Shown here: one piece after another, positions 25,445 to 33,759 of the stretch
How positions within the stretch are numbered: the first letter of the stretch is position 1
Layout: each line of letters begins with the position of its first letter
NCBI GenBank assembly: GCA_964371655.1
Contig: CAYJOD010000012.1
Span: forward strand, 1 to 64,000
DNA length: 64,000 nt
Direction of reading: 5' to 3'
From: CAZGSN01 sp964371655
GTDB lineage: Bacteria > Desulfobacterota > Binatia > HRBIN30
The notes under the pieces: generated by a model
Told to the model about the DNA's origin: nothing
Seen by the model: the letters and a program-made list of their open reading frames with translations, nothing else
Database searches by the model: none
Translations under genes and position numbers: made by a program

Positions 25445-26779
25445 ATGCAGTCTTGGGGCGTAGGTGCACGGTCGGTCGTGCACCTACGACCCTTTTTCAA
25501 ACCTCTGACGCGGATCCCTTTCACAAGATCGACGCTCATCTCCGCTCTTCTCGGCGTCGCGTTCGCCGACGCCGCGGCGGCGCACGCGCTCGCTGGGCGC
25601 CAGACTCTGGCCCAAATCCTCACACGCGCGCGCTTGGTCGTGGCGGGCGAGGTGACGACGTTGACGCCCTACGACAGCGGTCGCCTCACCGTCGCGCGGG
25701 TGCGTGTCAGGCGTGCCTTGAAGGGCGCACCTGAGGGCAACGAAATCCTGATCGTGGAGCGCCACGACCTTCCTTCGAGCCCGGAGCTCCTGCGGCCTAC
25801 GGAGCAGGTTGTCGTCTTTCTGGTTGCTGCCGCGCGCACATCGTCGCTGCGACAAGCGTTGCCGGCGGCGACCTACTACGAGCTCGTAGTAGGTCGCGCC
25901 GGTGTCATCTCGAGCGCCAGTGCGTCGGAGGTGGAGGAGGCGGTGGAAATCGTCGCCCGCCTGATGGCCGCCGGTGGTACTCCGGTGTCCGCTGCCCAGC
26001 AGCGCGCGACCGGACGTAAGCTCGTCTTTGATGAGATCGCAGTCCGCCATGCCGCGATCGTCGCGGATGGCGTCGCCGGGCTGGGCAAGATCGCGGATCT
26101 GGCGACGACGCTCAACGCCGAGGAACGGCAGCGCCTGGAGACCGCGCTCGGTCGCGCCGATCTTCCCGTCTGGCTTCGGGTCGGTCTGGTGAACACCATC
26201 GGCGAGCGAGGGCTCAAAGCGCTCATACCCGCGTTACGCACCCTCCCCGATCTCACGCTGGAGCTACAGCGCGCGGTCTGGAGCGCGCTGACGCGGTTGG
26301 GGGCTGCACCGACGGAGAAGGACCTGAGCCCCGCGCTCAGCAGCAGTGATCCGGCCCTCCGCGCCGCTGCCGTGCAGGCGCTTTTGGCTGGGACCGGCGA
26401 CGCGGCTCTAGCGCGCGTATCGCAGCTCGCGCTCACCGATCCCGACCACGAGGTGCGGCGCGCCGCGCTCGACGCCCTCGGCGAGGCACGGCTGCCCGCG
26501 GCCCTGCCGTCGCTGGAGCAAGCCTTTGCCAGTCCGGAGGCGGATCTGCGGCAGGCAGCAGGGCGTGCGATCTTTACGATTGGAGGTCAACCCGCAGCCG
26601 ATAGCCTCGTCCGTCTGGCCTTTGAGGGGCAGCCGGAGGCGCAACACTACGCGGTGCTTCTTCTCCTCCTGTCGGGAACACCGCATGATGATCCACGGAT
26701 CGAACGCATCCGCGCCACCCACCCGAGCCCAGAAATCCGTCGTCTCGTCGACGAGGGTATCGAGTTCCACGAACACTGA
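25445..26779 (+). CDS. Exported HEAT-repeat protein
   Basis: The protein has a hydrophobic N-terminal segment (TLISALLGVAFADAAAAHA), then a domain of about 110 residues (VVAGEVTTLTPYDSGRLTVA, VRRALKGAPEGNEI) like those found in secreted proteins of unknown function. The C-terminal half consists of alpha-solenoid HEAT repeats (LSSSDPALRAAAVQALLAG, LTDPDHEVRRAALDALGEA, FASPEADLRQAAGRAIFTI). HEAT repeats bind partners and imply no catalysis. ATG 25445 overlaps the previous gene's end and includes a terminator-like hairpin in codons 5-18; no ATG, GTG or TTG in frame lies between the hairpin and the signal peptide core, so the true start is unclear. Confidence 0.75.
   Translation: MQSWGVGARSVVHLRPFFKPLTRIPFTRSTLISALLGVAFADAAAAHALAGRQTLAQILTRARLVVAGEVTTLTPYDSGRLTVARVRVRRALKGAPEGNEILIVERHDLPSSPELLRPTEQVVVFLVAAARTSSLRQALPAATYYELVVGRAGVISSASASEVEEAVEIVARLMAAGGTPVSAAQQRATGRKLVFDEIAVRHAAIVADGVAGLGKIADLATTLNAEERQRLETALGRADLPVWLRVGLVNTIGERGLKALIPALRTLPDLTLELQRAVWSALTRLGAAPTEKDLSPALSSSDPALRAAAVQALLAGTGDAALARVSQLALTDPDHEVRRAALDALGEARLPAALPSLEQAFASPEADLRQAAGRAIFTIGGQPAADSLVRLAFEGQPEAQHYAVLLLLLSGTPHDDPRIERIRATHPSPEIRRLVDEGIEFHEH
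25457..25497 (+). terminator. Strong hairpin plus T-run right after the PHP-protein stop codon
   Basis: The 11-bp perfect arms CGTAGGTGCAC (25459-25469) and GTGCACCTACG (25478-25488) are followed by ACCC and TTTTT. It looks like a rho-independent terminator, yet it lies within the first codons of the next open frame if that frame starts at ATG 25445. Confidence 0.65.
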
Positions 26780-26794
26780 TGCAACGACTGAAGA

Positions 26795-26979
26795 GGCTTT
26801 GCACGGCAATTCGATTCTGCCCGGGCCTGCCCCTCGATACGGCCGCTGAAAAGATGCGGCCTACTCGGGGCGAACGGACAAAACCCTTATGAGCTCAGAC
26901 CCAAAACCGATCACCCTGAGTAGCCGCCCTCTCTTGGCGGCGTATCGAAGGGTGCTCCGATCAATTGCCGTGCAAAGCC
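26795..26979. repeat. Cross-shaped inverted-repeat element, copy 2
   Basis: The terminal arms GGCTTTGCACGGCAATT and its exact complement AATTGCCGTGCAAAGCC close the element. Inside are the stem CCCTCGATACG / CGTATCGAAGG, a left arm GGCCGC-tgaaaagat-GCGGCC, an inner stem CTACTCGGGGCGAACGG / CGATCACCCTGAGTAG, and a right arm GCCGCC-ctctctt-GGCGGC. Relative to copies 3 and 4 both sides of the stems have changed together. It fills the space after the HEAT-repeat gene and supplies the 5' end of the next open frame. Confidence 0.85.
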
Positions 26980-27380
26980 GGCTGAAGGTATCAACATTGG
27001 CGGCTGCGCTGGTGCTCGCTGCCGCGGTTGCCGCACACGGTCACCCCGCGCCGCCTATGGCGACGCGCGAGCTGGTGCGCATTCAGGGGCAGCGAACCAA
27101 CGCCGCCGTGCCCGCCATCAAGCGCCGCCTGATCCTGGTCGCGCTCGGCACCGAGCAGCCGTTCGCGGCCACAGACTGGCAGGTCTTCGGTTTTTCCGAC
27201 GCTCCTCCGTCCGTGCCCACGCCGCCGGCTACGCCCGTGCGCTTCTCGCTCCAAGGTGATCGGGAACTTCTAGCGCGGTTCGCTGCCGTGCGTGCGGAGC
27301 AGACCGTCACCCTTCTCGCCGAACACCGACCCGGTTCAACGGATCTTTTCGTTCTCACCCTCGACGTTTGTCCTCCGTGA
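26970..27380 (+). CDS. Small exported protein of unknown function
   Basis: The 136-residue product has a clear signal peptide (LKVSTLAAALVLAAAVAAHG). The mature part has no motif I recognise; it contains LATEQPFAATDWQVFGF-like beta segments and FSLQGDRELLARFAAVRAEQ and ends in DVCPP. The open frame runs back to 26889, but everything before GTG 26970 is encoded by the cross-shaped repeat element, so GTG 26970, itself in the element's last arm, is the most downstream plausible start. It follows the PHP and HEAT-repeat genes in the same direction and converges on the cystathionine gamma-synthase gene. Confidence 0.6.
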   Translation: MQSRLKVSTLAAALVLAAAVAAHGHPAPPMATRELVRIQGQRTNAAVPAIKRRLILVALGTEQPFAATDWQVFGFSDAPPSVPTPPATPVRFSLQGDRELLARFAAVRAEQTVTLLAEHRPGSTDLFVLTLDVCPP

Positions 27381-27405
27381 GCGACGCGGTCGAGAGGAGA
27401 GGGAG

Positions 27406-28593
27406 TCACACCTGATCGAGCGCTTGTGTGAGATCGGCAATCAAGTCTTCCGCGTCCTCGATGCCGACGGCGTAACGGACGAGCGAGTCCTTGATCCCAA
27501 CCTGCAAGCGTTCTTCCGTCGTTAGCTCGTAGAAGCTCATCAACGCGGGTTGCTCGATCAGGCTTTCGACGCCGCCCAGCGATGGGGCGATGCGTGGAAT
27601 CCTGCAGGCATCGACGAGGCGCGAGCCGGCGGCGAGGTCGCCCTTCACCTCAAACGAGACGACGCCGCCAAAACCGCGCATCTGCTCGACCGCGATCTGA
27701 TGCTCCGGATGGCTCGTCAAACCGGCATAGTGCACGCGCGCGACCTTGGGGTGTGCTTCGAGGAACTCGGCGATGCGTTGGGCGCTGTCGTTCTGGCGTT
27801 CGACCCGCAAGGCCAGCGTCTTGATGCCGCGGATCAACAGATACGCACTCAACGGATCGGGTACGGCGCCGGTGACGCCCTGGAAGTCGCGAATCGCACC
27901 GACGAGATCGGAGCTGCCGAGGACGACGCCGGCGAGTAGGTCGTTGTGTCCACCCAGATACTTGGTCGCGGAATGGATCACCAGGTCGATACCGAACTCG
28001 AGCGGGCGCTGGTTGATCGGCGTCGCAAAGGTCGAGTCGATGATCGTCTTGACGCGATGGCGGCGTCCGATCTCGGCGACGCGGTAGAGGTCGAGAATAC
28101 GGTTGTAGGGGTTGGTCGGCGACTCGCTGAAGATAATGCGTGTGGTCTGCCGCACGGCTTGCTCCATGCGTTCGTAGTCGCCGGCCGGCACGGTGGACAC
28201 TTCCACTCCGTAGCGGCGTAGCACCTGGTTGAGAAATTGGCGGGTGCGGCGGTAGGCATCATCGGTGACGACGACGTGGGCGCCGCGCGACAGCATGGCG
28301 AACAGCGTGGTGGTGATTGCCGCCATGCCGCTCGAGAACAACACCGCCTGCTCGGCGCCTTCGAGCTCCGCGAGCTTGTCCTCGGCGACGGTCCGCGTCG
28401 GGTTGCCATAGCGACCGTACTCTTCGCGCTCGATTCGACCCTCGAAATGGTCGCCGATCTCGCGTGAGCTCGCGAACGTGAACGTCGCCGTCTGCATGAT
28501 GGGCGTGGCGATCGCGTTGCCTTCCTTGGTGCGCGGCTCGCCGCCGTGGACCGCAGCTGTGCTGCGTCCCTTGTATGTCGGTTGGCTCGCCAC
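27406..28593 (-). CDS. metB: Cystathionine gamma-synthase, plant-like type
   Basis: This is a complete 395-residue member of the Cys/Met-metabolism PLP enzyme family. The PLP lysine is K211 in HSATKYLGGHNDLLAGV; YGRYGNPTRTVAEDKLAELE and ESPTNPYNRILDLYRVAEIG are further landmarks. Cystathionine gamma-synthase joins an activated homoserine to cysteine on the way to methionine. The whole C-terminal half (AYLLIRGIKTLALRVERQN, EAHPKVARVHYAGLTSHPEH, RIPRIAPSLGGVESLIEQPA) reads almost like the chloroplast enzyme as I recall it, which uses O-phosphohomoserine. The gene starts one base after the threonine synthase stop, so the two are translationally linked. The homoserine ester used cannot be decided from sequence alone. 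Confidence 0.88.
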   Translation of the reverse strand: MASQPTYKGRSTAAVHGGEPRTKEGNAIATPIMQTATFTFASSREIGDHFEGRIEREEYGRYGNPTRTVAEDKLAELEGAEQAVLFSSGMAAITTTLFAMLSRGAHVVVTDDAYRRTRQFLNQVLRRYGVEVSTVPAGDYERMEQAVRQTTRIIFSESPTNPYNRILDLYRVAEIGRRHRVKTIIDSTFATPINQRPLEFGIDLVIHSATKYLGGHNDLLAGVVLGSSDLVGAIRDFQGVTGAVPDPLSAYLLIRGIKTLALRVERQNDSAQRIAEFLEAHPKVARVHYAGLTSHPEHQIAVEQMRGFGGVVSFEVKGDLAAGSRLVDACRIPRIAPSLGGVESLIEQPALMSFYELTTEERLQVGIKDSLVRYAVGIEDAEDLIADLTQALDQV

Positions 28594-28594
28594 C

Positions 28595-29944
28595 TTACGC
28601 CTCCATCAGTTTCATCTTGTCGGCGTAGCGCCGGATTGCATCCATGACGTGGGGCAGAGCGGCGGATGTTTCCACGGGCCGATTCGCGTACTTCGAATCG
28701 ACGCCGGGGATTTGGCCAAGGTGGTAGGCTGTCTTCTGGTCGGCGAACTTGAGGCCATGGGCCGTCGAAATGACGACGACGCGTTGGCTCGGCGAGATGA
28801 TCTTGCGGTCGACGAGCTTGCGTAGCGCCGCGAGGGCGACGCCGGTATGCGGGCAGTTGAACATCCCGGTGCGGTCGGCGCGTGCCGCCTCGTCGGCCAG
28901 CTCGCTCTCGCTCGCCTGCTCGACGACCCCCTCGAAACGTTGGAGCACGCGCGTGGCGCGTTTGTAACTGACCGGATTGCCGATCTGGATGGCGCTCGCC
29001 AGGGTCTTCTTGGCTTGCACCGGCGCAAACGATTCGAAGTTTTTGAGGTACGACAGGTAGAGCGGATTGGCATTCTCGGCCTGAGCGACGGCGATGCGCG
29101 GCAGCTTCTGAATCAGCCCGAGATCGAGGAGCATCAGAAAACCCTTGCCGAGGGCGCTGACGTTACCGAGGTTGCCGCCTGGAATCACGACCCAATCAGG
29201 CACTTCCCAACTGAACTGCTGCACCAACTCGATGGCGACCGTCTTTTGCCCCTCGATGCGCAGGCTGTTCATCGAGTTGGCGAGGTAGACGGTCTTCTCC
29301 TTGGTGATTTCCTGGACGAGTGCCATGCAGCCGTCGAAGTCCGTATCGAGGCTGAGCACCAAGGCGCCGTTGGCGAGCGGCTGGACGAGCTGCGCCGGCG
29401 AGACCTTGTTGCGCGGTAGCAGCACAACCGATGGAATCCCGGCAGCGGCGCAGTAGTTGGCGAGGGCGGCGGAGGTATCGCCAGTGGAGGCGCAAGCGAT
29501 GGCGGTGATGGTCTGGCCTTCCGCGATCATCTGTTTGACCGCTGAGACCAGCACCGTCATGCCGAGATCCTTGAAGGATCCGGTATGCGAGTTGCCGCAC
29601 TGCTTCACCCACAGGTCTTCGACTCCGAGCATCTTCCCGTAGCGGTCAGCCCACATAAGGTTGGTGCCGCCTTCGTAGGTCGAGACGATGTTCTCGTTGT
29701 CGATGAAGGGCAGAACCCATTCCTTCTTGCCCCAGACTCCGGACCCGTAAGGGAACGCGTGGCGGCGGTGGCGCTCGTCGAACAACTGCATCCAGGCTGC
29801 AGCCGAGCGCCGTTTCAAGGCGCCGATGTCGTGGGCCACGTCGAGTAGATCGCCACAGGTTGGGCATCGGTAGATGATTTCGAAAAGGCTAAAGCGATTG
29901 GTGCAGCCGTTGATGCACTCAAACCAAGCACTGTACTCCGACAT
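28595..29944 (-). CDS. thrC: Threonine synthase, plant-like type
   Basis: This 449-residue PLP enzyme converts O-phosphohomoserine to threonine. The PLP lysine is K125 in SHTGSFKDLGMTVLVSAVKQ. Other landmarks are CASTGDTSAALANYCAAAGI, LSLDTDFDGCMALVQEITKE and VPGGNLGNVSALGKGF. WGKKEWVLPFIDNENIVSTY, CGNSHTGSFKDLGM and TGMFNCPHTGVALAALRKL parallel the plant threonine synthase closely. The N-terminus has a possible zinc-ribbon pair (CINGC...CPTCGDLL). Start ATG 29944 has GGAG eight bases upstream; an ATG at 30031 lacks one. It is followed without a gap by cystathionine gamma-synthase, so the two branches of homoserine use are encoded as one unit. Confidence 0.9.
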   Translation of the reverse strand: MSEYSAWFECINGCTNRFSLFEIIYRCPTCGDLLDVAHDIGALKRRSAAAWMQLFDERHRRHAFPYGSGVWGKKEWVLPFIDNENIVSTYEGGTNLMWADRYGKMLGVEDLWVKQCGNSHTGSFKDLGMTVLVSAVKQMIAEGQTITAIACASTGDTSAALANYCAAAGIPSVVLLPRNKVSPAQLVQPLANGALVLSLDTDFDGCMALVQEITKEKTVYLANSMNSLRIEGQKTVAIELVQQFSWEVPDWVVIPGGNLGNVSALGKGFLMLLDLGLIQKLPRIAVAQAENANPLYLSYLKNFESFAPVQAKKTLASAIQIGNPVSYKRATRVLQRFEGVVEQASESELADEAARADRTGMFNCPHTGVALAALRKLVDRKIISPSQRVVVISTAHGLKFADQKTAYHLGQIPGVDSKYANRPVETSAALPHVMDAIRRYADKMKLMEA

Positions 29945-30500
29945 CTCGATAGCTCCTTGTCTCACGCCCCGGACCTGCGGTCTCTTTGGGGCCGGCCTGG
30001 GCACGGTGGTCGTCGCACTCGCCCGCATCACGCGCGCTCACGCTACGATGCCCTGGTGAATCCAGCGGGCTAGGTTGCTGTCGCTCAGGCTGGTGCGTAA
30101 GTCAACGCCTGCGGCCGTACGTGGAAAGAATGCGTGGCCGCTCGATTGTAGCGGCAGGGCCGCAACCAAACCGGTGCGGCGATCGTCGACGCTACTCTGT
30201 AGACGGTGGGGCGGGCCGGTTGGGAAAAGCTGGGTCCGCGCGACCGCTTGCTCAAGAAATCATTACCCAATGCGACGACTTCCGAGACGGAACGAATCCC
30301 ATGTGCCGAACGGGTACCGGAAAGGGGTATCTTACGGGGTGGAATTCATGCAGATTGCCGGAGTAACCTCGTGGTTGCCCGCGGTTGATGCGGTTGGTTT
30401 TGTGTGTTGCACAAGCGCTCGAAGGCTCGTATTTTGCGAGCGTTCATCTTGACTCTTGGCCGAGAAGCAGAGAAGTAAGTCAAAACCCTTGGGGGATGAT
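29945..30500. other. Intergenic region between divergent genes thrC and the Cys-rich surface protein gene
   Basis: About 556 bp with no convincing reading frame. It must hold the promoters for thrC-metB (minus) and the surface protein (plus). GGGGGATGAT just before GTG 30501 is a plausible ribosome site. No palindromic element of the families seen elsewhere was found. Confidence 0.5.
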
Positions 30501-31574
30501 GTGAGCCAGCGCGGAATAAGACAGGCGGTATTGATTGCACTCCTCCTGATCGGGGTAGCGGGTTCGGCAGAGCGCGCGTTCGGTCAGTTTACTATTTGTT
30601 CCGGAGGTCCGAACGATGGTGGCTCCTGCCAAGCGCACCAGGACTGTCTGCCGGGTTCCTGTGTTCTCATTCAGGGGGTTTGCAACGGCGGCGGGACCGA
30701 TGGCTTTCCTTGCGATTGTCCCAGCGGTATTTGCAACGCCAGCCCGATTTGCACCAGCGATAACAGCCTCGGCACCTGCGGGGGTGGTTCGTTTAACGCT
30801 CAGTGCTGTGATGTAAGGTACAATTGCGAGAACAGTGCCCCTTGCATCGGCAGCCAGAAGATCTGTTGCAGTGGGGCCTACAAGGGCTTCTCCTGCCTGA
30901 GCGATGATCAATGCGCGAGCGGCGGTAGCTGTATATCGACCGGGCGCTTCTGCCAGGGCGGAGACTTCGATTCGTACACCTGCTGCGATAACAGTGACTG
31001 CGGAACGGGGGGCCAATGCGTCAGTGCGGGAGCCAATGCGCCCACGGCTACGCCGACGCCGCAGCTGCCGCCGACGCATACGGTCCCAATCGCAACTCAG
31101 ACCCCGACGACGCGGTTGCCTTCGCCCGCCGGAACTCTGCCGACCGCGACACGTACAGTGGCGGGCATCACCCCAACGCGGACCGCGACGCTGGCGGCGG
31201 GGCCGAGTCTGGCGACAGATATCGGCGTCTTCAACCGCACCATTGTTCTTTTGAACGCATCGAGCCTGCCGGCGAGTGGAACGGTCGTTGTCGGCGCGGA
31301 GCGAATGCGCTACCCGCGGAGAAGCGGCGATACCCTGCTGGATGTCGAACGTGGCGTTGACGGCAGTGTGGCCACCGGCCACGCCGCCGGTGCGCCTGTT
31401 CAGCTCGTCGATACGCCGCCGCCGACGCCGATCGGTGGTCCCGTGGTGAACGTATATAGGGCCACTGCGGAGGGAGCCTCCTGTGCTTTGACACCGCAAC
31501 CGCAAGCGAGCGCTCTATGGTGGAGCATCGTGGCATTAGCGGCAGTGGCCGTCGGACGGAGAAGAATAAGCTAG
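30501..31574 (+). CDS. Cys-rich surface protein with Thr-Pro linker and C-terminal sorting-like tail
   Basis: GTG 30501 opens a signal peptide (QAVLIALLLIGVAGSAERAFG). About 170 residues of Cys-rich repeats follow (DGGSCQAHQDCLPGSC, GAYKGFSCLSDDQCASGGSC, CCDNSDCGTGGQC), then a Thr-Pro linker and a beta domain of about 90 residues (FNRTIVLLNASSLPASGTVV). The end is a single Cys (EGASCALTP), a hydrophobic segment (ASALWWSIVALAAVAVG) and RRRIS. Cys-hydrophobic-Arg tails resemble MYXO-CTERM/JDVT-CTERM protein-sorting signals, so the protein is probably anchored at the cell surface after processing. No sortase-like enzyme is in the window. No enzymatic motif is seen. Confidence 0.75.
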   Translation: MSQRGIRQAVLIALLLIGVAGSAERAFGQFTICSGGPNDGGSCQAHQDCLPGSCVLIQGVCNGGGTDGFPCDCPSGICNASPICTSDNSLGTCGGGSFNAQCCDVRYNCENSAPCIGSQKICCSGAYKGFSCLSDDQCASGGSCISTGRFCQGGDFDSYTCCDNSDCGTGGQCVSAGANAPTATPTPQLPPTHTVPIATQTPTTRLPSPAGTLPTATRTVAGITPTRTATLAAGPSLATDIGVFNRTIVLLNASSLPASGTVVVGAERMRYPRRSGDTLLDVERGVDGSVATGHAAGAPVQLVDTPPPTPIGGPVVNVYRATAEGASCALTPQPQASALWWSIVALAAVAVGRRRIS

Positions 31575-31962
31575 CTATCCGCCGCTCGATCCCTACGAGA
31601 TTGCGGACCGCCTTCCTGCGGCCATTCACGACTGCGTGGCGACATCAGCGACGACGATAGGTTCGCCGATGTCTGCCCTGAGCACGCGACACGGTCGGTC
31701 TGGTAGCCGAGCGGGAGCATACCGTTGCAGGGGCTGATACCTACCTGAGCGTCCCTTGCTGGGATGCATCGAGACGAAAACCTCCATCTTCTCGGCCCGG
31801 GCTATCGCTTGGCTCCGGTTCCGCCACCGCTGGGGATTCGTAAGTAGCTATTATTCAAAGGTATTATAAAGCCGATTTGGTTCTGCTTTTGCCCTTGCCA
31901 CGAATCGTGGTAGAAGCTACCCGGTTTGCAAGTTTGCCGATGATGGTAGAGGAGAGTAACGC
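31575..31962. other. Intergenic region upstream of the histone H1-like gene
   Basis: No gene seen. The last 110 bp are locally AT-rich (TTATTCAAAGGTATTATAAAG at about 31850-31870, unlike the surrounding GC-rich DNA), a plausible promoter for the histone-like gene. GAGGAGAG lies seven bases before its GTG start. Confidence 0.45.
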
Positions 31963-32454
31963 GTGGCTGCTTCTCGTCTTGATCTAGCGATCCTAAGAGA
32001 GATCGTTCGTATTGTTCAAGAAAAGGCGCGGGTACCCGAGAAGGTCCGCATTCTGAAGCGATTCTACGTGCTTACCTATCTGGAAGACCATCGCCAGCGC
32101 ATGGAAGAGGCGATCCGCCGCTTCGATGCCGACCGCGTGAACATGCTCTTCGGCCAGCTTGCCAGCAAAGTGAAATACCAGCTTGTGCGCGCCAGTGCGC
32201 GCCGACCAGCGGCGGCGCCCAAGCAAGCGGCAACCCGCAAACAGGTTGGAGCTCCCAAACCAGCGGCACCTCGTAAGCGGGCGGCGACTCCGAAGCCGAC
32301 TGTCACCCAGAAACGCGCCGCGCCGGCAAAACGTCAACCCCGGCTGCAGCATTCGGCCCGTCCCAAACGTGCGTCGCAGCCCAAGCGCGCAGCCCGAAGT
32401 CGGGCCGCCGCGGCACGTAAGCTGAAAGTGAAGAAACGGGCTCGTTCGCGGTGA
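31963..32454 (+). CDS. Histone H1-like, Lys/Arg/Ala/Pro-rich DNA-binding protein
   Basis: This 163-residue protein has an N-terminal helical part of about 75 residues (ILREIVRIVQEKARVPEKVR, YVLTYLEDHRQRMEEAI) and a strongly basic C-terminal tail of AAPKQ/ATRK/PKRAAR-type repeats typical of bacterial histone H1-like (HctB/AlgP-type) tails. Such proteins bind DNA without sequence specificity and compact the nucleoid. GTG 31963 has GAGGAGAG upstream. I do not recognise the N-terminal domain. It precedes the ECF sigma gene by 183 bp. Confidence 0.7.
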   Translation: MAASRLDLAILREIVRIVQEKARVPEKVRILKRFYVLTYLEDHRQRMEEAIRRFDADRVNMLFGQLASKVKYQLVRASARRPAAAPKQAATRKQVGAPKPAAPRKRAATPKPTVTQKRAAPAKRQPRLQHSARPKRASQPKRAARSRAAAARKLKVKKRARSR

Positions 32455-32637
32455 GCATCGACGTCTCGATCGCGTCGCCTCGCCGCCGCCATCGCGACGC
32501 ACTCGTTCTCGCCCGACGGCGACGGCGCCATACGGCACGCAGCAGGTGGATCTGATGGCGCAGGTCTCGGCGCTTCCGTTGTCGCCGAAGAGCGCAACTA
32601 TCTTTCATCGACCGCGTTAATGCCGTAGAGCGCATCG

Positions 32638-33213
32638 GTGGACCCCGAATCCGATCCGGACGTGCAACTCATGCTGGCGGTCCAGCGCGGGGAAGGTGCG
32701 GCCTTTGAGGAGCTATTTAGAAAGCACATAGGGGCCATCGTGGCATTTGCCGCCCAATTCGTTGGAAATCGAGCCCGGGCGGAGGAGTTGGCGCAAGATG
32801 TCTTTCTTCGACTCTACAGGACCCGGAGCCGCTACGTCCCGACGGCGCGGTTCACGACTTGGTTGTACCGGATGGTTACCAACGCCTGCCTGAGCGAAAC
32901 GCGGCGCGCCGACTTTCGCGCGCGCTCGCAGACGCTGCGTGTTGCAGACGACACGGAGGACGAACGCTCTGAGATTGAAATCCCCACGCCCACGACCGAG
33001 GAGGCAGCTGCTGACATCGAGGCGCTAGAGCAGGCCGAGTCGGCGATTCGTGATCTCCCCGCACAACAGAGGGCGGCCCTGCTTTTAGCCCGAGTCGAGG
33101 GGTTGTCCTACGAAGAAGTCGCCAAGAGTCTGGAATGCTCGGTGCCGGCGGTGAAGAGCTTGATCCATCGCGCCACAATCACGCTGCGTGACAAGCTCGG
33201 GGAGGAGCGCTGA
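32638..33213 (+). CDS. ECF-family RNA polymerase sigma factor
   Basis: This 191-residue protein has sigma-70 region 2 (FEELFRKHIGAIVAFAAQFV, AEELAQDVFLRLYRTRSRYV, FTTWLYRMVTNACLSETRRA) and region 4 (LPAQQRAALLLARVEGLSYE, EVAKSLECSVPAVKSLIHRA), joined by an acidic linker, without regions 1 or 3. It would direct RNA polymerase to a small regulon in response to an envelope signal. GTG 32638 is the start. Three bases separate it from the anti-sigma gene, so the two are co-translated. Confidence 0.93.
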   Translation: MDPESDPDVQLMLAVQRGEGAAFEELFRKHIGAIVAFAAQFVGNRARAEELAQDVFLRLYRTRSRYVPTARFTTWLYRMVTNACLSETRRADFRARSQTLRVADDTEDERSEIEIPTPTTEEAAADIEALEQAESAIRDLPAQQRAALLLARVEGLSYEEVAKSLECSVPAVKSLIHRATITLRDKLGEER

Positions 33214-33216
33214 CCG

Positions 33217-33753
33217 ATGCCGCGTTGTCCGACGATCAAGGAAAACCTGACTGCTTGGATCGACGGCGAGCTCTCCGTCGGGTGGAGCGAGCGCATCGAG
33301 CAGCACCTGGCGCGCTGCCCATCGTGCAGCGACGAAGCGCGCCACCTGCGGGGTAGCGTGGAGTTGCAACGACGCTTGCTGCCGCAGCTCGTGGGCGCAA
33401 GCGCGTCGGACGCGGATCGTCTGTTCGCCTCCGTCCGCCGTAGGATCGCCGCTGCTGGAGCCGACGAAGAGCCGGAGCGGTGGTGGCGGCGTGTGAGTTG
33501 GACTGGGTTGTTGCGCCCGCTGCCGATGGCGGCGGTGGCAGCCGTGTTGCTGCTGGTGACCTTGGTAGAAGTCGCCGGCGGACCCGACGATGTTCTGATT
33601 CCCGTCGGCGTCAAGGCGCCGCCGGCGGTGGTCTCGCACAAACCCGGAATGTTCCGAGACTACGCGATCATTGAAGAGCTCGATGCATTGGAGAACTTCG
33701 ATACCGTCGAGGTCGAGCCGTTGGACGACGATCAGGTCTCCGAGCGCGGATAG
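33217..33753 (+). CDS. Anti-sigma factor with zinc-finger (ZAS/zf-HC2) domain
   Basis: The 178-residue protein begins with an anti-sigma zinc-binding domain (ENLTAWIDGELSVGWSERIE, then HLARCPSC giving the H-x3-C-x2-C ligands). It then has a membrane segment at about residues 105-127 (LRPLPMAAVAAVLLLVTLVE) and a short acidic C-terminal part outside the membrane. It would hold the preceding ECF sigma factor inactive at the inner membrane. The sigma, anti-sigma and DUF3106 gene order is compact. Confidence 0.85.
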   Translation: MPRCPTIKENLTAWIDGELSVGWSERIEQHLARCPSCSDEARHLRGSVELQRRLLPQLVGASASDADRLFASVRRRIAAAGADEEPERWWRRVSWTGLLRPLPMAAVAAVLLLVTLVEVAGGPDDVLIPVGVKAPPAVVSHKPGMFRDYAIIEELDALENFDTVEVEPLDDDQVSERG

Positions 33754-33759
33754 CTGCCA

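Noticed and set aside
30075..30452. Plus-strand frame of 125 codons between thrC and the Cys-rich protein
   Set aside because: No ribosome site, no recognisable pattern, and overlapping frames of similar length in the same region.
31690..31760. Possible riboswitch upstream of the histone-like gene
   Set aside because: Some stem-like segments, but no conserved core of a known class could be matched by eye.
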